This document shows, in pieces, positions 12,251 to 23,185 of a DNA stretch of 64,000 bases. Source of the DNA: Spinacia oleracea (Eukaryota; Streptophyta; Magnoliopsida; Caryophyllales; Amaranthaceae); NCBI RefSeq assembly GCF_020520425.1, contig NC_079491.1:32541449-32605448 (forward strand), written 5' to 3'. The notes beneath the pieces were generated by a model, which searched no databases, was not told where the DNA came from, and saw only the letters and a program-made list of their open reading frames with translations. A program made the position numbers and the translations under genes. Within the stretch, counting starts at the first letter, position 1. Every line of letters begins with the position of its first letter.

Positions 12251-12410
12251 AGTAATTATTGATCTTTATATAAATTATAAGTAAATTATTGAACTTTATA
12301 TAATTTATAAGTGCGTTTGAATAAATTATTGATCTTTATATCATTAATAAATTATTTAACTTTATATCATTAATAAGTATTGATTTTTATATAATTAATA
12401 AAATCAATTA
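12251..12410. repeat. Short degenerate AT tandem repeat in the CACTA leader region
   Basis: About five units of roughly 27-30 bp share AAATTATTGATCTTTATAT-like text. It probably lies within the 5' UTR intron of the transposase gene. Confidence 0.55.
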
Positions 12411-12540
12411 TTTGATTGTTTATTTAGAAAACTTCGAGCGGTAGTTAGACTATATAGTAGGTTTAGTAACATGATTAGTGTGAGATGTGTAGAGATTGGT
12501 TAGTAACATGTTTTTTGTGAGATGTGTAGAATTTGGTATC

Positions 12541-15500
12541 ATGAAAAGAAGAGAGCGTAGTTGGATGTATGATAGACTCGACGGGCGCAATCTTAAGCCC
12601 GACTTTCTCAAGGGGGTTGGAGAGTTCATTGAGTTTTGCAAAGAGCATCCAACATGCAATGATGGTGACAAAATAAGATGCCCGTGCCCCTTGTGTGATA
12701 ACAGGCGTTTTCATGATACTGAAACAGTTAGAGTACATTTGTACAAGAAGGGCTTTGTTCGTAATTACTATCAATGGATATGTCAAGGGGAAAGCTTAGT
12801 AGAGTCCTCGCGTGTTCAGCCAAATCAATATCGGGATATGGTTATTGATGCTCTTGGAAATAATCAAGAGCATTTGGTGAATGAAGAGGGTAATTCAGTT
12901 GAAGAAGAACCAAATGATGAAGCTAAGAAGTTTATAGACCTTCTAAAGGCAGCTGGAGATCCATTATATGAAGGGAGCAAACTCTCTGTGTTGGAGATGG
13001 CATCAAGAATTGCAAGTTTGAAATGTGAATTCAACTTACAACACAGGTGTGTGGATGGGTTTGCATCTTTGATGAATGATGCGATTCCAAATAACAACCA
13101 AATGGGTAGAACTTTCAATAGCACAAAGAAGGTTCTTGAGGGCTTGGAACTTCCTCATGAGAGGATCCACACATGCCCTAAAGGTTGTTTGCTCTTCTGG
13201 AAAGGCGATGCACAGTTAGATAAATGTAGAGTATGCGGAAGTGATCGGTATAAGAAGACTGCAAAGGGTAAGCTTATTCCAGCAAAAGTTCTAATCTATT
13301 TTCCAATCACACCGAGGTTGCAAAGGTTGTATGCTACCAAGAACATTTCGGAGGATATGACTTGGCATGCCAAGAATCCCCGAGTTCAAAACACCTTCGC
13401 ACATCCTAGTGATAGTCAAGCGTGGAAGCACTTGGATACAACCTTTCCTAATTTCGCATCAGAGCCACGAAATGTCAGGCTTGGTTTGTGCACGGATGGA
13501 TTTGCCCCCCATGGTAAATTTGGATCCCAATATTCATGTTGGCCAGTTATTCTTACACCATACAACTTGCCTCCATCGATGTGTATGAAAAGACCATTCA
13601 TGTTCCTTTCTTTGCTCGTTCCCGGTCCTAAAAATCCTAAAGGAAACTTGGATGTGTACATGCAACCACTCATTGAAGAGTTGAAATAGTTATGGGAGGT
13701 TGGGGCTATGACTTATGACATCTCAAGCAAGCAGAATTTCAACCTCCGCGCAGCCCTTTTGTGGACTATTAGTGATTTTCCTGCATATGGAATGCTATCT
13801 GGATGGTCCACGGCCGGAAAGAAGGCTTGCCCTTATTGTATGGATAAAAGCAAGGCATTTTGGCTTGAACATGGAGGTAAAGTTTCATGGTTTGATTGCC
13901 ATCGACAATTCCTTCCACATGATCACCCTTTTCGAAAGAATAAAACAGCTTTCTGCAAAAACAAAGTTGAAAATGGCATGGGTCCGCATATAATGTGTGG
14001 AGAAGAATTGTGGCAATGCGTGAAGGACTTGCCTAAAGCAACTGATGGTCCTGAAGCTCTTAAGAAGTTGAAGAGTGCCAAAATGGGTTGGTTCAAACAA
14101 AGTATTCTATGGGAACTCCCATATTGGAAGGATTTGCTTCTTCGTCACAACTTGGATGTCATGCACATTGAAAAGAACTTTTTTGACCAACTCATAAACA
14201 CTGTGATGGATGTGAAAGGTAGCACCTCGGACACCACTAGTGCAAGGAAAGATATGGCTAAGTATTGTAAACGTCGGCAGTTAGAGCTTGGAAATGGAAA
14301 TCAAACCATGCCAAAAGCACCCTTTGCACTTGACAAGGCTCAAAAGAAGGTGTTATGTGAATGGGTTCGAGACTTGAAATTCCCAGATGCTTATGCTTCA
14401 AACTTGAGCAGGTGTGTTAATCTTCAATCATGCAAGCTGTATGGAATGAAGAGCCACGATTGTCATGTCTTCATGGAGAGGTTACTTCCGGTTGCTTTGA
14501 AGGAGTTGCTTCCCTTGCATGTTTGGAAGGCAATTACAGAGATTAGTCAATTCTTCCGAGACTTATGCGCCCCCACTATCAAAGCGAGTGACATAGATCG
14601 CTTGGATAAGAATATAGCTGAGATCTTGTGCAAGCTAGAGAAGATTTTTCCACCTGCATTTTTCAACTCAATGGAACACTTGCCAGTTCATCTTCCACAT
14701 GAGGCAAAGGTTGGTGGTCCCGTCCAGTACAGGTGGATGTACCCATTTGAAAGGTAATCAAAATAATACAAATTAGCGTAAATAAATTATTACTTTAAAT
14801 ATCTTATATGTTTACTAGTAACTATTAATCAAACTTACATAATTTATAGGTTTCTTAACCATTTGAAGCGTAAGGTTGGAAATAAGGCACGTGTAGAAGG
14901 CTCCATATGCAATGCTTACCTAATGGAGGAGATTACGAACTTTTGTTCCCACTATTTTCAACCTGAGGTTGACACCAAAGCAAGGGATCTAGGAAGAAAT
15001 GTCCATTCGGTTGTTGAGAACCAACATGACGTTAATATCCCCGAGATGTTCAGGGTGGATTGTGGTCGTGCACCTACTAATGGCCGTTTGCGCTTCTTGC
15101 AAGACATGGAGTATGATCGAGCACATCTTTATGTGCTTGCAAACAGTGGCATCTTAGGTGAATATGAAAGGTAAAAAACTATAATTTAATTATTGTAAAC
15201 TCTTCTAACGACGTATTTAACCTTTATTTCCTTAATTACCATAGGAAATTTGAGGAGCACATTCTCCAAACTCAACCTCACATAGTAATGGAGGATATTT
15301 GGAGTAAATGCGAAGCCCAGTTCCCTGAATGGTTTAAATCACATGTGAGATTAATTGTATTTTGCTTTTATTCATAAACAATATTACTTACACTAGTCAT
15401 TGAAAGGGAAAAAAAATTACTAACTAATTCTACGAATTAGGTTCTCCGGTCTTTGAGTCCTAATGATGTGACACGGGCGCTTGCGATGGGCCCCTCTAGA

Positions 15501-16178
15501 CAAGTAAGGACATGGAGCCGGTTCTATGCGAATGGATATAATTTTCAAACTCATGACTACGGCAAACACAAGTCAACTATGAATTATGGAGTGTGTGTAC
15601 AAAGTCCTGATGAAGTTGACTACTTTGGCATTTTGGAGGAGGTGGTTGAACTTTCTTATTGTGGTAAGCTTCAAGAGTACAAGACAATCTTGTTTAAGTG
15701 CAGCTGGATGGATTCCGTGAAGGGTATGAACATTCATGAACAATACAAACTTGTTGAGGTCAATCATTCTAAGAGATACCCAAAGTATGACCCGTTTGTA
15801 TTGTCTTACCAAGTTAGTCAAGTATACTTTGCACACTACCCCAGTTTGAAGAGGGATAAAGCCCAATGGTGGGCTGTGTTTAAAACTAAGGCAAGGTCTG
15901 TGATTGATGCTCCGGTTGACTTAGACTTTCTACAAGAAGATGCAAATGAGGTTTCTTCAGCTCTTTGTGCTCCAGATGAGATCCCAGATTATGAAGATCA
16001 AGATGATGATGATGATGATGACGATATTAATGATGGTGATGCTGATAGTATGAGTGATGAGGATGAGGATGATGAAGATGAGGATGAGGATGAGGATGAT
16101 GGTGATGATGACATTGATGATGATGATGACGATGGTGATGATGATGATGCTGATGATTCTGATGGATACGACGATTAA
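12541..16178 (+). pseudogene. TNP2: TNP2-type CACTA transposase with one in-frame stop
   Basis: This is the catalytic transposase of the element. Proposed exons are 12541-14753, 14850-15170, 15245-15344 and 15441-16178. All junctions are GT-AG and keep frame, giving 1,124 codons. The start is the ATG before KRRERSWMYD, because the Transpos_assoc domain begins there (residues about 5-85, with the zinc-like C-P-C-P-L-C). Next comes Transposase_21 (about 150-460, with CPKGCLLFW, CRVCGS, DFPAYGMLSGW and CPYC). DUF4218 spans the first intron (HLPVHLPHEAKVGGPVQYRW), and DUF4216 lies in the last exon (YFGILEEVVELSY, then KCSWMD). The last 75 or so residues are nearly pure Asp/Glu. Codon 383 is TAG (13687-13689) and the same frame continues homologous on both sides, so a point mutation is the only visible break. 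Confidence 0.9.
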
Positions 16179-16547
16179 CTTGATATTGCTGATTTTGGTC
16201 CTATTTGGTTGTTTAATTTTAGGTTCAAGAAATATTATGTAGTTGTTTGGTAAACTTATGATTGGAGTTTGACATGTGTTGTCTTTTATGATTGAACTTT
16301 GAATTATGTTGTTGTTTATTGAACTTATCATTGAACTTTTTATTTTGGTTGTATAAATTTATGTTTGTTAGACAATCTGTAGTTGTTTGTTACTTGTTAT
16401 TAGGTAATTATATATGTAGCGTAAGTTTATTAATGTTAATGCTTGGTTTGTGTTCCATTAAATAAACAGATGTCCAATCGATGAATTGTCTTTTATGATT
16501 GAAATTTGAGTTATTTAAACTTGGTTTGTGTTCTACTAAATAAACAG
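16179..16547. other. Spacer between the two CACTA genes
   Basis: This holds the presumed 3' UTR of the transposase gene and the leader of the next gene. A direct repeat is seen: CTTGGTTTGTGTTC followed by AAATAAACAGATGTCCAATCGA occurs near 16442 and again near 16520. The second copy provides the start codon of the downstream gene. Confidence 0.5.
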
Positions 16548-19500
16548 ATGTCCAATCGAGGAGAACATTCAGCCATCCGCAGTCGTTTAGGTGCACGTGG
16601 AGGTGGTCGTGAAGGTGGTCGTGGAGGTGGCCATGGAGCTGACCATGGAGCTGGCCGTGGAGGTACTACACGGGTGACCCAACCCTCACTGGATACCTAC
16701 TTTGATGATGACGAAACTCAAGGTGAATACTCTGAAGAGGTGGTACCTGATTCACAAGTAAATGAAGAAGCTGAGGATTCTGGAGTGGTTTGGATGGCAC
16801 CGGGTGAACTTTGGTAAGATTTAGAGTTACATTTTAATTATTTTATCTCATGTATGAATTTTGTAAACTAACGTTACTTGTGTTATTTCCTATTCCACTA
16901 TGTAAGGTTTGATCACAGTTCCATTTCGCGGGATATTACTAACGTCATCCAGAAATATTTCAAGAGTCCTTGGACGTGTTATACCAAAGTTGACAAGGAT
17001 ACAAAAGATCATTGGTTCACTCTGTTCAAGGTTTACACAATTTTATATCATGTAATGTATCACTTTTTATTTTTCAACTTTCTATAATTGTAACATAACA
17101 AAATATCCTTCTTTTCTTTTCTTTTGTGTAGAGGACCTATAAATGGTTGCCTGAGTTTGATCACCTTGCTGTGCGTGATTACCATGCAAATGCATATAAA
17201 CGGGTTAAGTACATCCACTACCAAATAACAAGAAAGAGTAATGGAAGGAAGCCAGATTGGATGTCTGAGAAAGTGCATGCAGATATGATGAAGCACGTGG
17301 ATGATGATGAATTCAAGAAAAGATCTGAGCATGCTAAGAAAAATAGAAGAGGGGGTTCATTAACCAACAATGTTGAACCATCACATTTCCAAGGTTCCAT
17401 TTCCACAACTGAGGCTGCAAAGAAAATGGTAAGTTTAATAATGTAACTAAATTTCATTTAACGTTGTTACTAATTTGATTATTCACAAAAATTACTTGTA
17501 TAATTAGGCAAAGGAAAGTGGAGGTGTGATGCCTACAGCTGGTGACTTGTATTTGAAGACACACACGAAGGAAGTACCGGGTAAAGGGAAAGTCCCTTGT
17601 AGTAGCAAAGCAAAGCAAATCAAGGTAACTTACTATTATTCAAACAAAGCTTATGAAACACGTTTTAAGTTTAAAATCAGCCCTTAGTTCTTTTAGTTGA
17701 AAAATGGGAGCGAAAATGCCTTATTTGGTCAATATAGGTCCTATATCGATAAAATATGACTTAAATGTGCTTACATTGATTCGAATGAGTTTTAGGAAGC
17801 TTGAATATGCTTACATTGATTCGAATGAGTTTTATAGAGCTTGAATATGCCACACAAAACATGTAAATGGTTTGAAATGACAAGTTTGGTTCCTTAGCAC
17901 AAAGTTGGGCGAGAAAATGACATTTTAGGCAAAATATGACCTATAACGAACAAATAGGCCTTAGATGTGAGTAAACACATTTGAATGTGACTTAGCAAGT
18001 TCAAACAAAGCTTATGAAACACGTTTTAAGTTTAAAATCAGCCCTTAGTTCTTTTAGTTGAAAAATGGGAGCGAAAATGCCTTATTTGGTCGATATAGGT
18101 CCTATATCGACAAAATATGACTTAAATGTGCTTACATTGATTCGAATGAGTTTTATAGAGCTTGAATATGCCACACAAAACATGTAAATGGTTTGAAATG
18201 ACAAGTTTGGTTCCTTAGCACAAAGTTGGGCGAGAAAATGACATTTTAGGCAAAATATGACCTATAACGAACAAATAGGCCTTAGATGTGAGTAAACACA
18301 TTTGAATGTGACTTAGCAAGTTCAAACAAAGCTTATGAAACACGTTTTAAGTTTAAAATCAACCCTTAGTTCTTTTAGTTGAAAAATGGGAGCGAAAATG
18401 CCTTAGTTGGTCGATATAGGTCCTATATCGACAAAATATGACTTAAATGTGCTTACATTGATTCGAATGAGTTTTATAGAGCTTGAATATGCCATACAAA
18501 ACATGTAAATGGTTTGAAATGACAAGTTTGGTTCCTTAGCACAAAGTTGGGCGAGAAAATGACATTTTAGGCAAAATATGACCTATAACGAACAAATAGG
18601 CCTTAGATGTGAGTAAACACATTTGAATGTGACTTAGCAAGTTCAAACAAAGCTTATGAAACACGTTTTAAGTTTAAAATCAACCCTTAGTTCTTTTAGT
18701 TGAAAAATGGGAGCGAAAATGCCTTATTTGGTCAATATAGGTCCTATATCGACAAAATATGACTTAAATGTGCTTACATTGATTCGAATGAGTTTTATAG
18801 AGCTTGAATATGCCACACAAAACATGTAAATGGTTTGAAATGACAAGTTTGGTTCCTTAGAACAAAGTTGGGCGAGAAAATGACATTTTAGGCAAAATAT
18901 GACCTATAACGAACAAATAGGCCTTAGATGTGAGTAAACACATTTGAATGTGACTTAGCAAGTTCAAACAAAGCTTATGAAACACGTTTTAAGTTTAAAA
19001 TCAACCCTTAGTTCTTTTAGTTGAAAAATGGGAGCGAAAATGCCTTATTTGGTCAATATAGGTCCTATATCGACAAAATATGACTTAAATGTGCTTACAT
19101 TGATTCGAATGAGTTTTATAGAGCTTGAATATGCCACACAAAACATGTAAATGGTTTGAAATGACAAGTTTGGTTCCTTAGAACAAAGTTGGGCGAGAAA
19201 ATGACATTTTAGGCAAAATATGACCTATAACGAACAAATAGGCCTTAGATGTGAGTAAACACATTTGAATGTGACTTAGCAAGTTCAAACAAAGCTTATG
19301 AAACACGTTTTAAGTTTAAAATCAACCCTTAGTTCTTTTAGTTGAAAAATGGGAGCGAAAATGCCTTATTTGGTCGATATAGGTCCTATATCGACAAAAT
19401 ATGACTTAAATGTGCTTACATTGATTCGAATGAGTTTTATAGAGCTTGAATATGCCACACAAAACATGTAAATGGTTTGAAATGACAAGTTTGGTTCCTT

Positions 19501-21519
19501 AGCACAAAGTTGGGCGAGAAAATGACATTTTAGGCAAAATATGACCTATAACGAACAAATAGGCCTTAGATGTGAGTAAACACATTTGAATGTGACTTAG
19601 CAAGTTCAAACAAAGCTTATGAAACACGTTTTAAGTTTAAAATCAACCCTTAGTTCTTTTAGTTGAAAAATGGGAGCGAAAATGCCTTATTTGGTCAATA
19701 TAGGTCCTATATCGACAAAATATGACTTAAATGTGCTTACATTGATTCGAATGAGTTTTATAGAGCTTGAATATGCCACACAAAACATGTAAATGGTTTG
19801 AAATGACAAGTTTGGTTCCTTAGAACAAAGTTGGGCGAGAAAATGACATTTTAGGCAAAATATGACCTATAACGAACAAATAGGCCTTAGATGTGAGTAA
19901 ACACATTTGAATGTGACTTAGCAAGTTCAAACAAAGCTTATGAAACACGTTTTAAGTTTAAAATCAACCCTTAGTTCTTTTAGTTGAAAAATGGGAGCGA
20001 AAATGCCTTATTTGGTCAATATAGGTCCTATATCGACAAAATATGACTTAAATGTGCTTACATTGATTCGAATGAGTTTTATAGAGCTTGAATATGCCAC
20101 ACAAAACATGTAAATGGTTTGAAATGACAAGTTTGGTTCCTTAGAACAAAGTTGGGCGAGAAAATGACATTTTAGGCAAAATATGACCTATAACGAACAA
20201 ATAGGCCTTAGATGTGAGTAAACACATTTGAATGTGACTTAGCAAGTTCAAACAAAGCTTATGAAACACGTTTTAAGTTTAAAATCAACCCTTAGTTCTT
20301 TTAGTTGAAAAATGGGAGCGAAAATGCCTTATTTGGTCGATATAGGTCCTATATCGACAAAATATGACTTAAATGTGCTTACATTGATTCGAATGAGTTT
20401 TATAGAGCTTGAATATGCCACACAAAACATGTAAATGGTTTGAAATGACAAGTTTGGTTCCTTAGCACAAAGTTGGGCGAGAAAATGACATTTTAGGCAA
20501 AATATGACCTATAACGAACAAATAGGCCTTAGATGTGAGTAAACACATTTGAATGTGACTTAGCAAGTTCAAACAAAGCTTATGAAACACGTTTTAAGTT
20601 TAAAATCAACCCTTAGTTCTTTTAGTTGAAAAATGGGAGCGAAAATGCCTTATTTGGTCAATATAGGTCCTATATCGACAAAATATGACTTAAATGTGCT
20701 TACATTGATTCGAATGAGTTTTATAGAGCTTGAATATGCCACACAAAACATGTAAATGGTTTGAAATGACAAGTTTGGTTCCTTAGAACAAAGTTGGGCG
20801 AGAAAATGACATTTTAGGCAAAATATGACCTATAACGAACAAATAGGCCTTAGATGTGAGTAAACACATTTGAATGTGACTTAGCAAGTTCAAACAAAGC
20901 TTATGAAACACGTTTTAAGTTTAAATGTGCTCCATTTAATATATTTTTTATGCATGGGTGATAATCATTTTAATTCTTGTAGGAAAACTATGAAAAAAAT
21001 GTTGCTGAATGTGTTGAAAAAGGCATTGCTAAAGATCCCAACCAAATCTACTTTGAGACAGTAGGTGGGAGAAAGAAGGGAAAGGTCCCCGGGCTGGGTA
21101 GTGGAGCCTCTCTATACTTTGCACCATCTAGAAGGGGTGGTAGTTCTTCTAGCTCATACACCCCATCTATTTATTCTCAAATGTCATCTCGATTGGAAGA
21201 GACTCAACAACAGTTGACCCAAAAATCCATTGAGCTTGAAACAACAAAAAATCAGATGTTAAAGGCTTTGGAGGACGATCTACTTTTGAGGCAAAGGGAG
21301 AGAGAAGAAAGAGAAGCAGAGCGACTACAGCACCAAAGGGAGATGGAAAGGGAGAGACAAGAGAGAGAAAGGGAGAGACAAGAAAGAGAAGAACATGCCG
21401 CCCAGATGAAAAAGGCAATGGAGTCTTACGAGCGGATGTTCAGTCAGTGTACTGGTTTTCCTTTCTCGCAGTCGCAGGACCCTCGAGATCCAACCGGAGG
21501 CGGGACACCTTTGTGTTAG
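16548..21519 (+). CDS. Second CACTA protein: RG-rich, Ptta/En/Spm-type middle, coiled coil
   Basis: Five exons (16548-16813, 16907-17030, 17132-17428, 17508-17624 and 20983-21519) join through GT-AG introns with consistent phase and give 446 residues. I find no stop inside. Residues about 15-45 are a Gly/Arg-rich stretch (GGGREGGRGGGHG). About 55-85 are acidic. About 90-230 contain the W-T-x-Y, DHWF and YKWLPEF phrases plus NRRGGS, matching the plant transposase Ptta/En/Spm family (Transposase_24). About 335-430 form a long Glu/Arg coiled coil (REREEREAERLQHQ). By analogy with TNPA it should bind subterminal repeats and help transposition, which is inference. Intron 4 is 3,358 bp and holds a tandem repeat array. 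The protein looks intact, unlike the transposase. Confidence 0.85.
17641..20924. repeat. Ten-unit 321-bp tandem array inside a CACTA intron
   Basis: The phrase CAAACAAAGCTTATGAAACA recurs at 17641, 18002, 18323, 18644, 18965, 19286, 19607, 19928, 20249, 20570 and 20891. The spacing is exactly 321 bp except for the first unit (361 bp, with an extra 40-bp internal duplication). The eleventh copy is cut after about 34 bp. Units are nearly identical, so the array is young. It lies wholly within intron 4 of the second CACTA gene, so splicing should remove it. Confidence 0.97.
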
Positions 21520-21674
21520 GTAGTTAGTATTCTTGTATTAGTTTGAACTAGTTACAACTTTTCGTATTAACATGTTTGAACAACATTATGTGTATTATGA
21601 ATCTTTGTTGTATGACTTTGAACATGTTTAATATTATAACATCGAGCAGGTTTCATACGATTTTACAGAATTTA

Positions 21675-21790
21675 TATAAATTCGTATATATACAGGCATA
21701 TATAATATTTAAAGGTACATATTTAATATTTATACAGGCATATATAATATTTACAGGTACATATATAATATTTATACAGGTATATATGCG
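21675..21790. repeat. Short AT tandem repeat downstream of the second CACTA gene
   Basis: ATACAGGCATATATAATATTT and its variants (TACAGGTACATATATAATAT) repeat about four to five times between the stop codon and the 3' subterminal repeats. Confidence 0.7.
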
Positions 21791-21825
21791 ATTTTACAAA
21801 ATTGGCTGCAAATGATATTTGCATA

Positions 21826-22345
21826 ATTACCGACCGCAAAGGCAGTCACAAATTTAGTGACCGCCACAAAAGCAGTCACTAATTTAGTGACCGCCCCCAA
21901 GGCAGTCACTAATTTAGTGACCGCCAAAGCAGTCACTAAATTAGTGACCGCCACCAAGGCAGTCACTAATTTAGTGACCGCCACAAAAGCAGTCACTAAT
22001 TTAGTGACCGCCACGAAGGCAGTCACTAAATTAGTGACCGCTACCAAAGCAGTCACTAAATTAGTGACCGCCAAGCGGTCGCTAATTTAGTGACCGTCAA
22101 GGCGGTCGCTAATTTAGCGACTGCTTTAGCGGTCACTAATTTAGTGACTGCTTTGGCGGTCACTAATTTAGTGACTGCTTAGGTGGCGGTCGCTAATCCT
22201 GTCGGTAAATTTTAGCGACCGCCTTCCAGTTGGAGTTTCCTAAATTACCGTCCAGGTGAAAACTGACCGCCTTTTTGCGACCGCTGGCGGTCGCAAAATC
22301 TTTTACCAACCGTTTTTCGCGTTTTACCAACCAATTTTAGCAGTT
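21826..22345. repeat. CACTA 3' subterminal palindromic repeats
   Basis: About a dozen units of near 30 bp contain the self-complementary core GTCACTAATTTAGTGAC flanked by GCAGT/GCGGT and CGCC. They grade into GCGGTCGCTAATTTAGCGAC-type units and then into AACCGATTTT-like text next to the terminal repeat. The open frames through this zone (repeated AVTNLVTA phrases) are artefacts of the repeat. Confidence 0.9.
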
Positions 22346-22373
22346 GGTAATTAATCAATTTCTTGTAGTGTTT

Positions 22374-22532
22374 GGTCATCGCTCTCTCTCTCACATTCAA
22401 TTAAAAAAATATCCCACTAACTCCTATCACATCTACTTTTTCAATAAAATAATGATTGATAATCAAACAAACACTTATCACCTAAAATTTTGTGCAAAGG
22501 TAAGTGTAACGAGTAATGTGGCACGGAGGGAG
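22374..22532. mobile_element. Right half of the MITE split by the CACTA element
   Basis: It ends ...GTGGCACGGAGGGAG next to TA (22533-22534). This is the inverse of the left end at 10574 over about 35 bp (Stowaway-type terminus then TACACTT). Together with 10574-10701 it reconstitutes one MITE. Confidence 0.8.
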
Positions 22533-22924
22533 TACAATTAAACATATTAATTATCAACTTTGTGCATTGACAAACGTAAAAATTTAATTATGTGATAAAC
22601 AAAGAATAATGTAAATATTTTTGAGGTGGATTTTTATCAATTTTTTATCGTAATTCAAATTAAATAACCATAATATATTATTCAGACTTTGTAATTAGAC
22701 AAAGTTTATAGTTTGATTTCAGTATGTACACTAATAGGATGAATATTTATATTTACACTCTTGTAATTTACGAAGTTCATAATTTGTAGCAGATTGTTAA
22801 CTTTTGAGATATTTTTCCTTGAAAGTGCAAAGTTCCATTCACGATATATTGATATCTCTATTAAGAGATTAATATTTTATTTGATTACAAGTAATAAGTT
22901 AATTTTTGGCAACATTATAAACTA

Positions 22925-23185
22925 CTTTCTCCGTTCATTTTTACTAGCTACGTTGGTCACTTTCACGCATGTCAATGTACAATTTTGATCATTAATATCT
23001 TAAATTATCTTTAGGCAAAAATTATAAAAATTGATATTTTGAACAAACACGTTGAGACGACGAATCTAACAAGATACTACATGACTATGTTTTATATTTC
23101 ATATAAATCACCAACAATAATCAAAGTAAATTAAGTAAATAATGTAAAAAGTTCAAACGTTGCGAGCATTAAAATACGGATGAAG
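22925..23185. mobile_element. Degenerate Stowaway-like MITE
   Basis: The left end CTTTCTCCGTTCATTTTTAC follows TA. The right end ...AAATACGGATGAAG is its rough inverse. The interior (CACTTTCACGCATGTCAATG, CTAACAAGATACTACATGAC) is shared with the element at 30583-30840, which supports a family. Confidence 0.65.

Larger units (their letters stand above)
10702..22370 (+). mobile_element. Complete CACTA (En/Spm) DNA transposon, 11,669 bp
   Basis: The ends are CACTACAAGAAA at 10702 and its exact inverse TTTCTTGTAGTG ending at 22370. A 3-bp TSD (TTT) lies at 10699-10701 and 22371-22373, as expected for CACTA elements. Both ends carry subterminal repeats built on CGGTC/GACCG words. Inside, on +, are a TNP2-type transposase gene and a second gene of the Ptta/En/Spm type, the standard two-gene arrangement of plant CACTA elements. 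The intact ends, TSD and well-preserved splice sites suggest recent activity. One in-frame stop in the transposase suggests the copy is not autonomous now. Confidence 0.95.

Noticed and set aside
12541-16178. Two separate transposase genes (stop at 13689, restart at 13708)
   Set aside because: Both halves are in the same frame and together form one Transposase_21 domain. A single TAG explains the split better.
15957-16331. Ile-rich frame on the - strand
   Set aside because: It is the shadow of the Asp/Glu GAT-repeat tail of the transposase on +.
17641-20924. Regular array considered as CRISPR-like
   Set aside because: There are no short repeats with unique spacers. Whole 321-bp units are repeated head to tail in a plant intron.
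21772-22090. Open frames on both strands with repeated AVTNLVTA/AVTKLVTA phrases
   Set aside because: They are translations of the 30-bp palindromic CACTA subterminal repeat, whose unit length is a multiple of three. No gene signals are present.
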